Source: Crotophaga sulcirostris
Taxonomy: Eukaryota > Chordata > Aves > Cuculiformes > Crotophagidae
Reading direction: 5' to 3'
DNA: 64,000 nucleotides
NCBI GenBank assembly: GCA_013397455.1
Contig: VYZB01000026.1
Coordinates: 1,825,074 to 1,889,073, forward strand
Positions 28,001-38,900 of the stretch are shown here, piece by piece (the first letter of the stretch is position 1; every line of letters starts with the position of its first letter). A program made the translations under genes and the position numbers. The notes beneath the pieces are model-generated. The model saw nothing but the letters and a program-made list of their open reading frames with translations. It was not told the origin of the DNA and did not search any database.

Positions 28001-28935
28001 TAGTGCAAAGTCTCCTGATAAACGGAAATAACAATAACTATTATAAGTAATAACAATAATAAATGTATAAGTAATAGCACTACCATTCTTATCTGTTAAG
28101 GCTTATTCTCTTTGTGTATACAAAAGAAAAAAATCAAAGGAAAAAAACACATTAATAGTGAATCTACTGAAAATCCAGAATGTGAGAGAACGTAAGTATT
28201 TTCTTATTCACTATATGTAATTAAATACCATTTTATAATTCCAAAGAGCTATAAAAAACCCTATAGTTTCCTTTAAGACAAGTTGAGGGCAGTTAAAATA
28301 GTTTTTAAAACACAACAGCTGTTTTTTACTTCTAAATGAATTTCTGCTATTGGGGAACACATTAGTTTGAAATGTCTCTTGCATATACAAATCAGTAAAA
28401 GAGTCCCAGAATGCAGTCTTCACCTGATATAAATTTCTTTGCACAATAATCTCAGTTTATGTCAGACATGATTTGGTTTTAATTAAGAATGAAAATGTTT
28501 AAATTTTATTTAAAGCGTAACTGTTCTCTTTGGAATTCTTTTGTCCAGACAAACCAGCTTGGAGCATCACGGAGCTTGGAGACATCTCATGAAATTTTTA
28601 ATACTTCCTGCTTTCATTGTGGTCAGGACCGATTATCAGGATAAGTGGAGCTTCTTTTTGTAGATTGGCAATGTGAACTACACTCAGAACTGCCAAAGAC
28701 AGGACGAAAAACATAACTTCGGATGAACTGCCTATCTAACAATCCAACAATCAAACATAAAAGATTTTTTATTTTTCTTATATAAAATGAGTGCATTTTA
28801 CATGACAACCAATAAGACAATAAATACAAATGTCCATTTTGCAGCCACACATAGACTAATGATAGAAAGCCATACACATATAAACACTAAAACCCCACCT
28901 AGAACAGTACTTGAGTGAGAAGTTTTGTAAAACAT
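22061..28935. other. Unique non-coding DNA, no gene seen
   Basis: Nearly 7 kb without a supportable gene. The longest open frame (26178-26543, minus, 121 codons) resembles no family I know and has no flanking splice signals that I can see. A three-unit TTTCCTG repeat lies at about 22656-22674. Around 24180-24400 one frame has a faint LFS-EK-KLR pattern like the C-terminal end of a LINE reverse transcriptase, too weak to call. A run of A and purines lies at 27508-27537, and short AAT-rich sequence at 28025-28080. Confidence 0.5.
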
Positions 28936-29055
28936 TCCATATATATAGTACAATACATATACAATGTCCATATATATAATACATATATACATGTGTATAC
29001 CTATATACATCCATATATAATATATACATATTATATATAATACATATATATAATA
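28936..29055. repeat. AT-rich degenerate microsatellite (TA / ATAC)
   Basis: About 120 bases of imperfect TA, CATATATA and ATACATATA units. The tract keeps several minus-strand frames open and so creates artefactual open frames of 125 and 137 codons full of Tyr, Ile, Met and Val. It is likely length-polymorphic and prone to slippage. Confidence 0.9.
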
Positions 29056-30001
29056 GTAACTGGCTCTTAGACAAAGCTTTCCAATAATTTTCCTCATTGC
29101 ATTTAAATAGTGGAGTGGCATTATTGTACCTACTGTAGCAAAACAGAAGACAAGGTAGGAAAAGTGGCTTATCAACTTGATGAATTGCTAGAACTGACAT
29201 CCCCAAGGTCCTGATAGGTCTTAGCATTCCCCAGACACGGACACATAAGGGTTGTCCAAATAAGCCCAATGTAGATTGCAGAGGGCAGAGATTTATTGTA
29301 GCATCCTCCTCTCAGGTAGGTAAGGCTAGGCTGCTCACAACAAATGTATAAGTCATTCCTAAGGAAGAAGCTTTTGTCCTGTCTTCCTAAGTACAGAGTA
29401 CGACTGGCTTTCATTCCAGATCACAGAGTTAGAGATGACCATGGCATCCCTCTCTAACAAAGCAGCCAACAGGTACAGAACTTCCTCTGCAAATAGAAGA
29501 TTTGGGTTTAGTGCCAGCTTCTGCCTGAGGCTGTTAAAATCACCATCCAGGAAGCAAACAGCAATATTGAGCTACAGGCCAGGTCCCTGCTCTAGAGACT
29601 CCTTCAGCACTTCAGTCAGTAACAGTTAATGTCAGCACAGTGACAGATGCAAGACAAAAGCCCGGTCTCTCTTCCACGAGTGCCTTATGCTGGGGGTTAG
29701 TGAGTCATGTACCCACCTGAGCTCCCTTGGCACGACTCAGGGGACCCAGAAAGACTTTAGAAGTAGGGACCTCCAGGGTTCAGCTACCAGTGTCAGTAGG
29801 CAGCTGAATAAGCTTTCCAGGATTGAAATTTGGAGTGTATGCAGCTGAATATTGCTTGGAAGCCTTATTTTTTTGTACCTAGATTGTGGTTTGAATTTGA
29901 CCTTTTAGGTTTAACAGATATGACATCATTCATCTCTGTGCTTTGTTCCAACTGTCAGGAGGAGTTAATTGCAATCTATATGCTAAAGTTCACTTCTACA
30001 G
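29056..30001. other. Non-coding, slightly G+C-richer segment
   Basis: From about 29170 to 29830 the DNA is visibly richer in G and C than its surroundings (for example GGTCCCTGC, GGGGGTTAGTG, CAGGGGACCCAG). It carries no recognised repeat. Open frames are short (at most 80 codons) and on both strands, with no domain similarity that I recognise. It could be an old unrecognised repeat, a lncRNA exon or an isolated CpG-poor regulatory block. Confidence 0.45.
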
Positions 30002-30181
30002 AATCAAAATCTAATTATAACTTTGAAATTTGCCTCATCCCATTATCAGAGCATAGAGGCCTTACAGAGTCGATGAAAGAGCAATATTTCAAATCAAAAT
30101 CTAATTATAACTTTGAAATTTGCCTCATCCCATTATCAGAGCATAGAGGCCTTACAGAGTCGATGAAAGAGCAATATTTCA
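30002..30181 (+). repeat. Exact 90-base tandem duplication (two copies)
   Basis: Bases 30002-30091 and 30092-30181 are identical copies of a non-simple-sequence unit starting AATCAAAATCTAATTATAAC and ending AGCAATATTTCA. Because 90 is a multiple of three, an open frame running across it (29830-30234, 134 codons) is lengthened with an internal 30-residue repeat; that frame has no other sign of being a gene. Perfect identity means a recent duplication or an assembly artefact. Confidence 0.97.
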
Positions 30182-32936
30182 GCAATTCTTATTTTCAAGC
30201 AGCAGCTATATATATTGATTTGAGGATTTCCTGAAGTTTCTCTAACACTGAGTTTCTTCTGGAACGTGGACATTAAAATAAAATGTGGTCTCTTGGAGGC
30301 ACTGATTTGTTATCCATTAATTTTCATGTCAGACTTGGGTGGATAAAATCTTTTAGCTACTGCTGCTGCAAATTTCTCAGGTGACAGTTAAATAGAAACA
30401 GACAGTTCTCAGTAGAATTCGATGCAGCCTCGTGGTAGCACCTGTTAATACAATGCACTTCTCCAGCATCTTTTCTTCAGTAACTTCAAAGCACCAGCTG
30501 GCTCTGGCCAGGTCTGCAAGATCAGTGAGGGATTTATACAGGAGACTCTTCACAAGACATGGGAATGTGCTTGGAAAAGCAATGAACATGAAAGAACAGC
30601 ACAACATCACACAACAGCTTACAATAAGGTTTAAAAAGAGTAGGTTATCCTGTTGAATACTGTGCAAGTCTACTGGGAGAATGCACTCAACTCAGCCTTT
30701 GAGCCTTCCAGTGAAAGACAAGGGATTCACACTCCACAAGGTAGATCATTATAATGCTCTTCAGTTCCAGTTATTTCAGTGAAACAGTAGCAGCAGTCTC
30801 GCAGTGTTCCTCGAGTGTAAATGAAGGCTGAATTTTTTTTCACAATAGAATTATGCAGATGCAATTGACAGAAGAGTATGACCAGTAAATTCTTCATTGC
30901 TGTTATTGATTCATAAGCCAGGAAGATCATATTTTGGCTGTTAGATTCCACAGTGAGTCTGCAGTGGCACTGGTTAGAAAAATAATCATTTTTCTTGTCT
31001 TTTGACCAGATCTGACACAACATCAATAAAGCAAAAGTAAGCAAGGCACTTTGCAGTGCTGTTCTGCAAACTCACTTTTCAGCACATTCATTTTAGAAAT
31101 GCTTTGTTTTCTGGTTCATACCAATCAGTTGCATCATGTGATACTACAAACAGTGTCGTGTAAGTGTTTTCCCAATAAATGCAGGAAATAAAAATCAGAG
31201 TCCTGAAAATCTCCCTAAACTTTATTTGATCTGATTGCATTGTAACTCACTACTTATCTTGGAATTCAAAATGTAAGTCATATTATTGATACCTGACTAA
31301 CTTCTCAACCTCTGGGGACGTCAGTCTGAAGGAGCTACTTTCAACAGCTAACACTTGACCTAAAGAACTGGAAAAAAATCTAAACTCTTCCAGAAGATGA
31401 GAAGAAACACTAAAAACCTGAAATTCAATGTGACATAATTTTATCTAGGCATAATGTCACAGATTAGAAACTTTCCACCTCCAGACTCACTTAGTTGTGA
31501 AATTTCATCTATTGTTTGTTGATTTCTCAACAGAGGTCTGATCTGCAAATCTTTATGAAAGACTTAACATTATTCCAGAAATTATATGATTGTGATAGCC
31601 CTAAGAGAGGACAGATGCACAAACATGGCGAGCTGTGGTATCTTACTGATGAAATGCAATGCTTTGAGTTCTGATCACCTTCTTCCCCACAGTCATCAGA
31701 AGACCTATTAGGGTCTATTCCCTATTGGACTAAAGAGTAGGGCAACACTGACCTTGGCAGACCTGCGAGTCATACAATCAAAATTCGGGCTCACTGTAAA
31801 GTGAATTTTATTATCTGAAGAGAAGGAAATCCCTCTTTCCACTTGTGACCAAATTTCATGTGAAACATCTTCATTTCATTGCACATAAAGAGCAGCATTT
31901 TGATCTATATTATTATTATCAGCAGCATTAACCACAAAATAAAAACCAAAAGCACCACAAAAGAAAAATCAAAAGTACTCATCTGTAAATGTACAAAAAA
32001 AAAAATCTTGGATCACTTCACTCTTTTAAACAAACACAGGGGGAAAAAGTACTGTAAATTATTTGAAACAAATCCAGCCTCCTGACAACTGGAAAATATT
32101 TATGTTTTATTTTAGTGTAGAAACACCAGAGGAGTGTGACCAGTAATAATGGACAAAATAGTCAAAGATTTTCATATATGGATTTTATTCATATGGGATT
32201 TTCTGAGGAAAATAAACTGAGATTACTGTGAATTACTTGGCAAGTGTGCTAAAACAGATTAAAACCTGGAAAGCCAAAAAAATTCAGCTACACTAAAAGG
32301 TATTAATGGATAGTATACTTCTGTAGTCCTTAATCCGAATGTGGTCACCCAACATTAGGAAAAACATGCGTGAAATTACAAAGTTCACCATGGGGCAAAA
32401 TAAATGGCAATAGACAGAGCGTAAATAGAAGTGTCGCAAAGGTTGGAATTGCTTAGCTGGATGAGAATAAGAAATTAGAGGACTTACTGTGAAAATTATG
32501 AAAGACATGGTGCTCAGGGAATACCACAGTTAAATTAAACTGGAAGTGAGTTTAGAATAAAAAAGGATATACATCTGTATGCAATCTGTATTCAGCAATT
32601 TGTGTTTCATCATTGAAGGAAGTATTTGATTTAAATACTCTGGCAGAAATTCTAAAGGGTTGAATAATTTTATGACCGCTAATAACGTTTGTCATTATGT
32701 ATGTTGCCATTATCATAAGGATAATCAACTGTCATGCTATAGAACATAAAGTTATCACCTGTGGTGATCGGGGAAATTTTTTTTAGCTATTAGATGTCCA
32801 TTACGATTTTTCTCGTTCATTTTTGCTAGTCATTTTAATGAAGTATCTTCCAACCCATACAGATCAATTCTTACCGTTTCAAAGAGACCTTATTTTAATT
32901 GCGCAGGGGTGATGCTTGATTAGATGGTTCTTTTCC

Positions 32937-32974
32937 AGCAATAAGAGTTTGATACTAGCAATAAGAGTTTGATA
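32937..32974 (+). repeat. Tandem 20-base duplication
   Basis: AGCAATAAGAGTTTGATA occurs at 32937-32954 and again at 32957-32974, separated by CT, giving a period of 20. The copies are identical, so the duplication is young. Confidence 0.95.
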
Positions 32975-33932
32975 ATGGAAAGATAATTTGAATTGATAAA
33001 AGCTTAAGACATTATTTTGATAACATGTTTGATAGCAGTACCTCAGGAAGTAGAAAAGGTGAGGTTAAATATTTCCCCACCCCTTTCTGAATCTCTCCTA
33101 CTTTATAACATATGGAGTTTTATATCAAATCCTTGCTTTATTATTGCTGATTCAGTGTATTCTGTGGTTAGTAGAATTCTGGCCTCATTATTCCTTGACA
33201 ATTAAGCTAATTTGAAACTTGTAAAATTTTTGAAATTTTCTGCAAATTTTTTGACTTGCAGCTGACAGTCTATTTCTTTTAGAAGTTTGATAATTTGAGA
33301 CAGAAGGAACAGGTTTCCAAAAATTCATATTTTTTAAGTGCTTATGTCTAAAGAATAGATTAAGGTGAATTTTTTTTAAGATGACAGAAATTAACTTTAA
33401 ATGAACTTTAAATGATCAAAAAAAGCATATCTAGAGATATTCAGTTTTGCCTTCAACAAAAAGTAAACTTTTCATTCCTCTGTCCCACTGAATTTTCTAT
33501 AACTGCAGGAATAAAAACTCACTGCACAGGTATTGCTTCTGAGTTTCCTGTTGTGCACCCATGGAAGAATTAAATTCAACTCCAGGTTCATATGATAAGG
33601 GGGTAGAACCTGGAATATATACGTCTCATCCTTCCTTACATTTCAACCAGACTTAGTAACTTGGAGGCCAGGACTCAGTAGGACACTTTTGGTTAGTGAT
33701 TATTTAATCTGGTGATGAATATTCAAATATTTATGTATTTCATGTGGCTTCCAGGATAGAGACGTATGCTGCATTTTGCAGGGAGGATTTGGTTTGTTTC
33801 CCTACATGTAGCACATCCAGCTCAGCCTTCAGCTCTCATATTGGTCACCATGTAGATGCTGAGTTATCCCTATCAACTCCATGTGGCTGTCCTGGGTAGC
33901 CCATAGATTCCAGAATCACACTAGAGAATCAA

Positions 33933-33952
33933 CACGAAGTGTCACGAAGTGT
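33933..33952 (+). repeat. Tandem 10-base duplication
   Basis: CACGAAGTGT occurs twice head to tail with no intervening bases, followed by a short GA-rich run. A minor slippage-type duplication. Confidence 0.9.
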
Positions 33953-36789
33953 TTCAGAGAGAGAGTGCGAATTATTTTGCAGTGTCATGTGCATCTTTTT
34001 ACCAGCTAAAATGGTTATTACTCCTAGGAGAGCTACTACACCCACAAAGTCCAAGGCACCAGAGTGGAAAAGTATACCCACTCTTTGCAAATAAATCCTG
34101 CAAGAGACACTGCTTACGAGCTCTTAGACCTGGGCAGAAGACGGACACAAAAACTTTAAATAAAGATTTACTTATGGAAAATAATGAAACCTAACACAAA
34201 GCCAAGGTTAACTGAAACATATAATTAAACTTCACATTTGCTTTAATAAAATACAATATTGACTTTGCTCTTTAAAGTAGATTAGGTTGTTGACATTACA
34301 GCAGTACAATAAACAAACCACTAAGCTTTTTACTAGCAGAACAGAAAATTAAAGTTGGTTATGACAAGCCAAATAAAATGAGTTTATTCAGGACTGTATA
34401 AATCATCAATAAGAATTCCTAATCACTCGCCTCCAAAAAGCTAGATTATTTGATCTGCAACAAAACTGGGGCTGTGTCAGCAAGTTGGATGCAAATCAAA
34501 CAACATTCAGACATCTCAAAAATTCTGAAAATATGTGTCTGGAATACAGATGAAGGCCAGAAATTTAGTGAGGCCTTCTTAGGGTAGTGGAAAAATAAAT
34601 TAAAGCTGTTTTTTACATTGAGATGTGGTTATTGAAACAGGAGTCTGCATGGTGTATCATAGATAAAATATCATCCTTGGTTTTCTAGGTTTATTTTTAC
34701 AAAGACTTTTCTTTGTTTGATGCATACATTTTATGCACACTAAAAACTATACAAAACTAAACTGTTCATTTTGATGCTTTATCATATTGTATTACCTTTT
34801 AATACAAAGCTACATGGTTCCAGAAAAGTTCTACTATAATTTAAGGCGTGCCAGGCACAATAGCACTCTTTGATGCATGTATTTTATATACAAAGTGTTA
34901 TTGTAATGCTTGTGATCAATATAGATGTTCACTCAGGCATGGAGTACACTTGTGAACTATTAATATTTTATTATCTGTTTCCTTAAATCATAGTTTACTC
35001 CTGCCTTAATAAAAATAGAAATAGCAATAAAATGTATAGTAAGAAAATAACTCAAAAAATATAATGCAGAATTCAGATGTAGCATGAACTTCTTCACATT
35101 CACATGAACGTGGATCTGGCAAAAGTTTTTTCATAATTCATGATAAAACCTGATAAGTGCATCCGTTTGCAAAAGAGTCATCCCTATTTTTCACTATGCA
35201 AGAATTTATTTTGAAAGCACGAAGCTTAAACTCTTGCTTAAATCTTTCTGTATCTCAGACTGAATTTCAGCATTTGGTCATGGCTTACCAATTAAAAAAA
35301 AGATGTTCTAGAAGGAGGAAAAATCTTAAAGATATCATGCTGTGTTACTTTTCCTCTTATTACCACTCTTGTGATCCTGAATAGGTTAAGGGTGAAGGAC
35401 ATATGGAGGGGATCAAAGCTTCACAGACTTCTATTGCTTAGTGCCTCCTTTCCATGTTACTATGGCAGAGCTGCAAATATTGCAGAAATTTGGCCAGGTG
35501 ATCTCTTGACTAGAATATACAGAGGGTGTTGACCAAATCTTGGATGAAGAACAAAACTAAGTCATGGAGGTTACATGGAAGATTAAGCACTGCTAAAGGA
35601 AGATTGTGTCAGTTTGGCTTGCTAGTTTCTTTTGCTTTCTAAACAAAGAGTGCCTCTGAAGATTTGAACTTTGATGAAACCTTTGATTCAGTAAGGCAAA
35701 AATAAAATTATTTTAGCAGGGGAAGGTAGAAACTGTAAAGAGGTTAGACTGCAGGTGAAAGTACTAATAGCAATCAGTTGTGTAAATGGCAATTAGTTGT
35801 CTATGAAAGGGGAACTGTTCATCTGGAGGAAGGTTACCAGTAGAGTTCATTACAGCTTAGACTTGAGCTCTCCTTAAACTCGTCGTTACAGAGCATAATA
35901 CAAATGTGTGAATGTGATATTAACTCAGAGTTGGAAGACATCTTTTGTCCAGAGAATAACCATAATATCTCACAGAAAGAAAGAAAACCTGGATGCTGTA
36001 AAGAACTAGACTAATCAGAACTTTTGTTGTGTGCTGAGGGGTCATCACATAAGGCAAAGGACACAGCAGGGACTGTGCATTGCTGGTGTGATGTTACCAT
36101 ACAAGCAGAGAGAGAGCGTCCCAGGATGTATCACCTGAAGAGTTGCCTGTAGAGAAAGTATGTTTACAACATTGTAAAAGCACTTGCTGAGAACTTATCG
36201 AGCATCCAAGAAATTGCAATTAATTTTGACCATGTCAGATCAGGGCTAATGCATTCGTTGAAAGTAGGGAGACCTCCTTCTCATGACAGAAGACTAAAGG
36301 ACCTCATTTTGTTCACCCTAGCAGACAAATAGCTGGCCAGGGATGTAAATATCAGTGAAGGGACAGTTGAAGAGAAAGTAGGACTAAACAGGCCATGAAT
36401 ACACCTATGCCTGAAAATGCAAGGAGGCTAAGTATCATGTTCTGGAAGAGTCTTTTGGCCAAGCAATGGGTATACAAGACTTCAGTTATGCAAACAGGAC
36501 TCCTGCCCACAGATCATATGACGTGTCGGCTCACAACATCACAGAGGTGACACTGGTGATTCAGAGTTCTTGGCATGTTCTTAACTATAGAAAAATGCTA
36601 AGAAAAGACTTGTCAGGTTCCTCTGTCATCAATCAAGTAATTCCAGTGATAGATGATAAACCAGAAGTGATAAACATATTCTCACAGTAAAACAAAAAAA
36701 AAAAATAGAAACCTTTGGGTTTTCTTAATTTACTCTTGGGAATAAGGCCAGGAGAGTTGAACACACACAGTCAACAGTGGAATCCAAAT

Positions 36790-36821
36790 TTAGGATTAGG
36801 GCTTAGGGTTAGAGTTTGGGT
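36790..36821 (+). repeat. Short degenerate telomere-like repeat
   Basis: Four to five imperfect TTAGGG-like units (TTAGGATTAGGG, CTTAGGG, TTAGAG, TTTGGG) lie side by side. Vertebrate telomeres are TTAGGG arrays, and short interstitial copies are known from break repair by telomerase. With so few and such degenerate units a chance origin is also possible. Confidence 0.5.
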
Positions 36822-37946
36822 ACTGATTCAAAAGACAGAAAAATCAGTAGAAATCATCCTATTAAAATGGAAAAGAGAATGAAACAAGTTAGCTCAATGA
36901 CTTTGCTGAAGTTAATTACCCAAGGATATAAACAGAGACAAGGTGCATTTTTAGTTCTTGAATTAAACAACTCTCCAGTTCCTGTAAAAATATTTTTAGC
37001 AGTTTAGTAAATCCTACACACAGAGGGTTAGAGAATATATCTAAAAGGAAAAAAAAACCTATCACATCCCACTGTGAGTGAAATATGATTCTGTCACTCA
37101 GTACTGCTGTTTCCTTAAAATGCTGTTGGGTCTAATGTGGAGACTGGCATCCAAATGCAAGTCAAAATATGTAGGGGTTTCAAATACATGTTAGATATTG
37201 GTTTGGGCTGATGTCTTTTGACATCCAGCTGTGTTTGCGTTTGGGAGTAATGTTTGAAATCAAGGATCATCTCTGCAGGCAACTGTGCTGGGAAAAATTA
37301 ACTGGCACAGTAAATGGAGAGAGTTTCAGTGAAATACCATTTACAGCTGAATGTGAATACTTTAGTCTGGTTACAACAGTGGGGAAGAATGTCATGATCT
37401 GAAAATATTTCTTAACAGAACATATGACTAAGGGACTGTTTTCCTTAGGATATTAATGATTAATAAATTTACATGCTTCCCCTGCACTCCCGATTCAACA
37501 AAAATGCAGATACACTGGCGTGCTGACTGGGAAGAATGATTTTAAAAATATGAACTTCTTCAGCTTAAGACCCCAGTGCTCCAACGAGACATCGGCCTGA
37601 CTTTTCTCACTGCTTATAGAATTTGTTGAATGCCAGGAATTTGGATGGTTACTCGGACAAGAAAAGACTAGATTTTTTTCTAGTCTTCAGATGTGAATAA
37701 GGAAATCTTAGGGACCCAAATTCTAACAGAATTTGATTCAAACTGCTAAGACGTATTGAGAGTGTGTGCATAGGCCCATATGTGCCATCTGGTTTCCATA
37801 CAAAAAAAGGTCCAGCGTGTAGTGTCTTAGTAAACCCAAAGTCAGCCAAAACACCAACCAGTGGGAATTTCTCCCATATCTTGTCTGTGACTTCTGACAA
37901 CCAGGCCTTCTGGCTGTTCTTCTCTACTTTCTTTCTTTCCCTGCAG
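36822..37946. other. Unique non-coding DNA, no gene seen
   Basis: Open frames are at most 106 codons (minus strand, 37649-37969), overlapped by a plus-strand frame of 61 codons, and neither resembles a known protein. It ends with a CTTT/CTTTC pyrimidine tract (37924-37940) leading into the candidate splice acceptor described in the next entry. Confidence 0.5.
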
Positions 37947-38236
37947 TGAAGAAAGAACATAACTGCCAAGCATTGACTCTGTATTCTGCCTGTGCCCCAT
38001 CAGGACCGCTGAGCCAGCATGACATTTCGTGGTAATTCAATACAGCTGTAGGTCAGCAGCGAACAACCACTCCAGAGGCAAGATGGAAACAGAGATGAAT
38101 TGCTTCTGTGACCAGCTGCCTTCTGGAACTAGTCTTCATGGAACGCTGCCTCCTACGCTGCTAGTGCCTACAGGCATCCTCTAGCCCCCAAACAGATGGC
38201 AGAATTTGCAGGCTGCTGCCGATTGTCCATTTGCAG
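37947..38236 (+). other. Candidate exon bounded by splice-like sites (unproven)
   Basis: A strong acceptor-like pattern, a long CTTT-rich pyrimidine run then CTGCAG at 37941-37946, precedes this segment. A donor-like TTGCAG followed by GTGTAT sits at 38231-38242. The 290 bases between are richer in G+C than the surroundings. They include an ATG in good context (AAGATGG, ATG at 38083) opening a 33-codon frame that begins METEMNCFCD and stops at 38182. The frame stops well before the donor, so this could be an untranslated or lncRNA exon at most. I recognise no protein. Splice-like sites are frequent by chance, so the confidence is low. Confidence 0.2.
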
Positions 38237-38739
38237 GTGTATGTGGGAAGAAGGAGGTTACAGTGGGTTTGATTTATGTGTATTGCAGCAAATACAAAAG
38301 AATATTTCTTATTTTCTGCTTATATAAGGAAGTCAAACTTTGAACTTTCCTTGTTGGGAGTAAAGTAATGACAAGTCAGAGATTATTAATCTTCACAGAC
38401 TTGGTGTAGAAATGACTATAGTAGGTTAGACCCAAAGACTGTTTACTTCCAACACCTGCTTCCTGCAGAGACTGTAATTGAAAATTTTAAAATCACAAAA
38501 TCATAATGACAGGACATGGAGGAGAATCTACATATAACATTGTCTTAGTCATTGATGAAGACTAACTGAGGCCCTGAGATCTGCACTTCTACTGGTCTTT
38601 ATTGTTGGATATTAGTAGCTACAACTAGAATTTTTTATTCACTTGGATATAAATTTCCATTCTCTCTTTGCTTTCTGTGCAAGCCATATTCCAGTGTGGG
38701 TGGGATGCATTTGAGTGTGTCACCTGGGCACCCTTTTAA
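38237..38739. other. Unique non-coding DNA, no gene seen
   Basis: AT-rich sequence without an open frame of note. No repeat was recognised. Confidence 0.5.
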
Positions 38740-38900
38740 CTCACACTGAGTAATTAGCTCATTAGAGTGCAATGCCTCTGCCCCATTTTAAGCATGTAGA
38801 GCGGGGTATGGCAAATTGTTCCACGTAATTGCCTTTTTCCCCATTGCTTAGAATTACATTAGACAACACACTGTAAATATCTACATTTGTTTAGAGGAGT
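38740..38900. promoter_or_regulatory. Possible regulatory block with homeodomain-type core motifs
   Basis: The segment has high sequence complexity and contains GAGTAATTAGCTCATTAG (TAATTA and ATTAG cores, typical of homeodomain binding sites). Next come TGCAATGCCTCTGCCCCATTTTAAGCATG, spanning 38768-38796 (quoted here as two parts: TGCAATGCCTCTGCC and CCATTTTAAGCATG), and GAATTACATTAG. It shares TGCCTCTGCCCCATT (38773-38787) with 45025-45039, which also lies beside TAATTA. This is a by-eye suspicion of a conserved enhancer; there is no direct evidence of function. Confidence 0.2.

Larger units (their letters stand above)
30182..36789. other. Unique non-coding DNA with small tandem duplications
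   Basis: No supportable gene; all open frames are 105 codons or shorter. Two small tandem duplications are present, at 32937-32974 and 33933-33952, listed separately. Other sequence is AT-rich and I recognise no interspersed repeat. Confidence 0.5.

Noticed and set aside
28798..29269. Minus-strand open frames of 125 and 137 codons, the longest in the window
   Set aside because: They are held open by the AT-rich microsatellite at 28936-29055 and encode low-complexity Tyr/Ile/Met runs; not genes.
29830..30234. 134-codon plus-strand frame with an internal 30-residue repeat
   Set aside because: The length comes from the exact 90-base duplication. There is no domain, no splice context and no coding signal outside the repeat.
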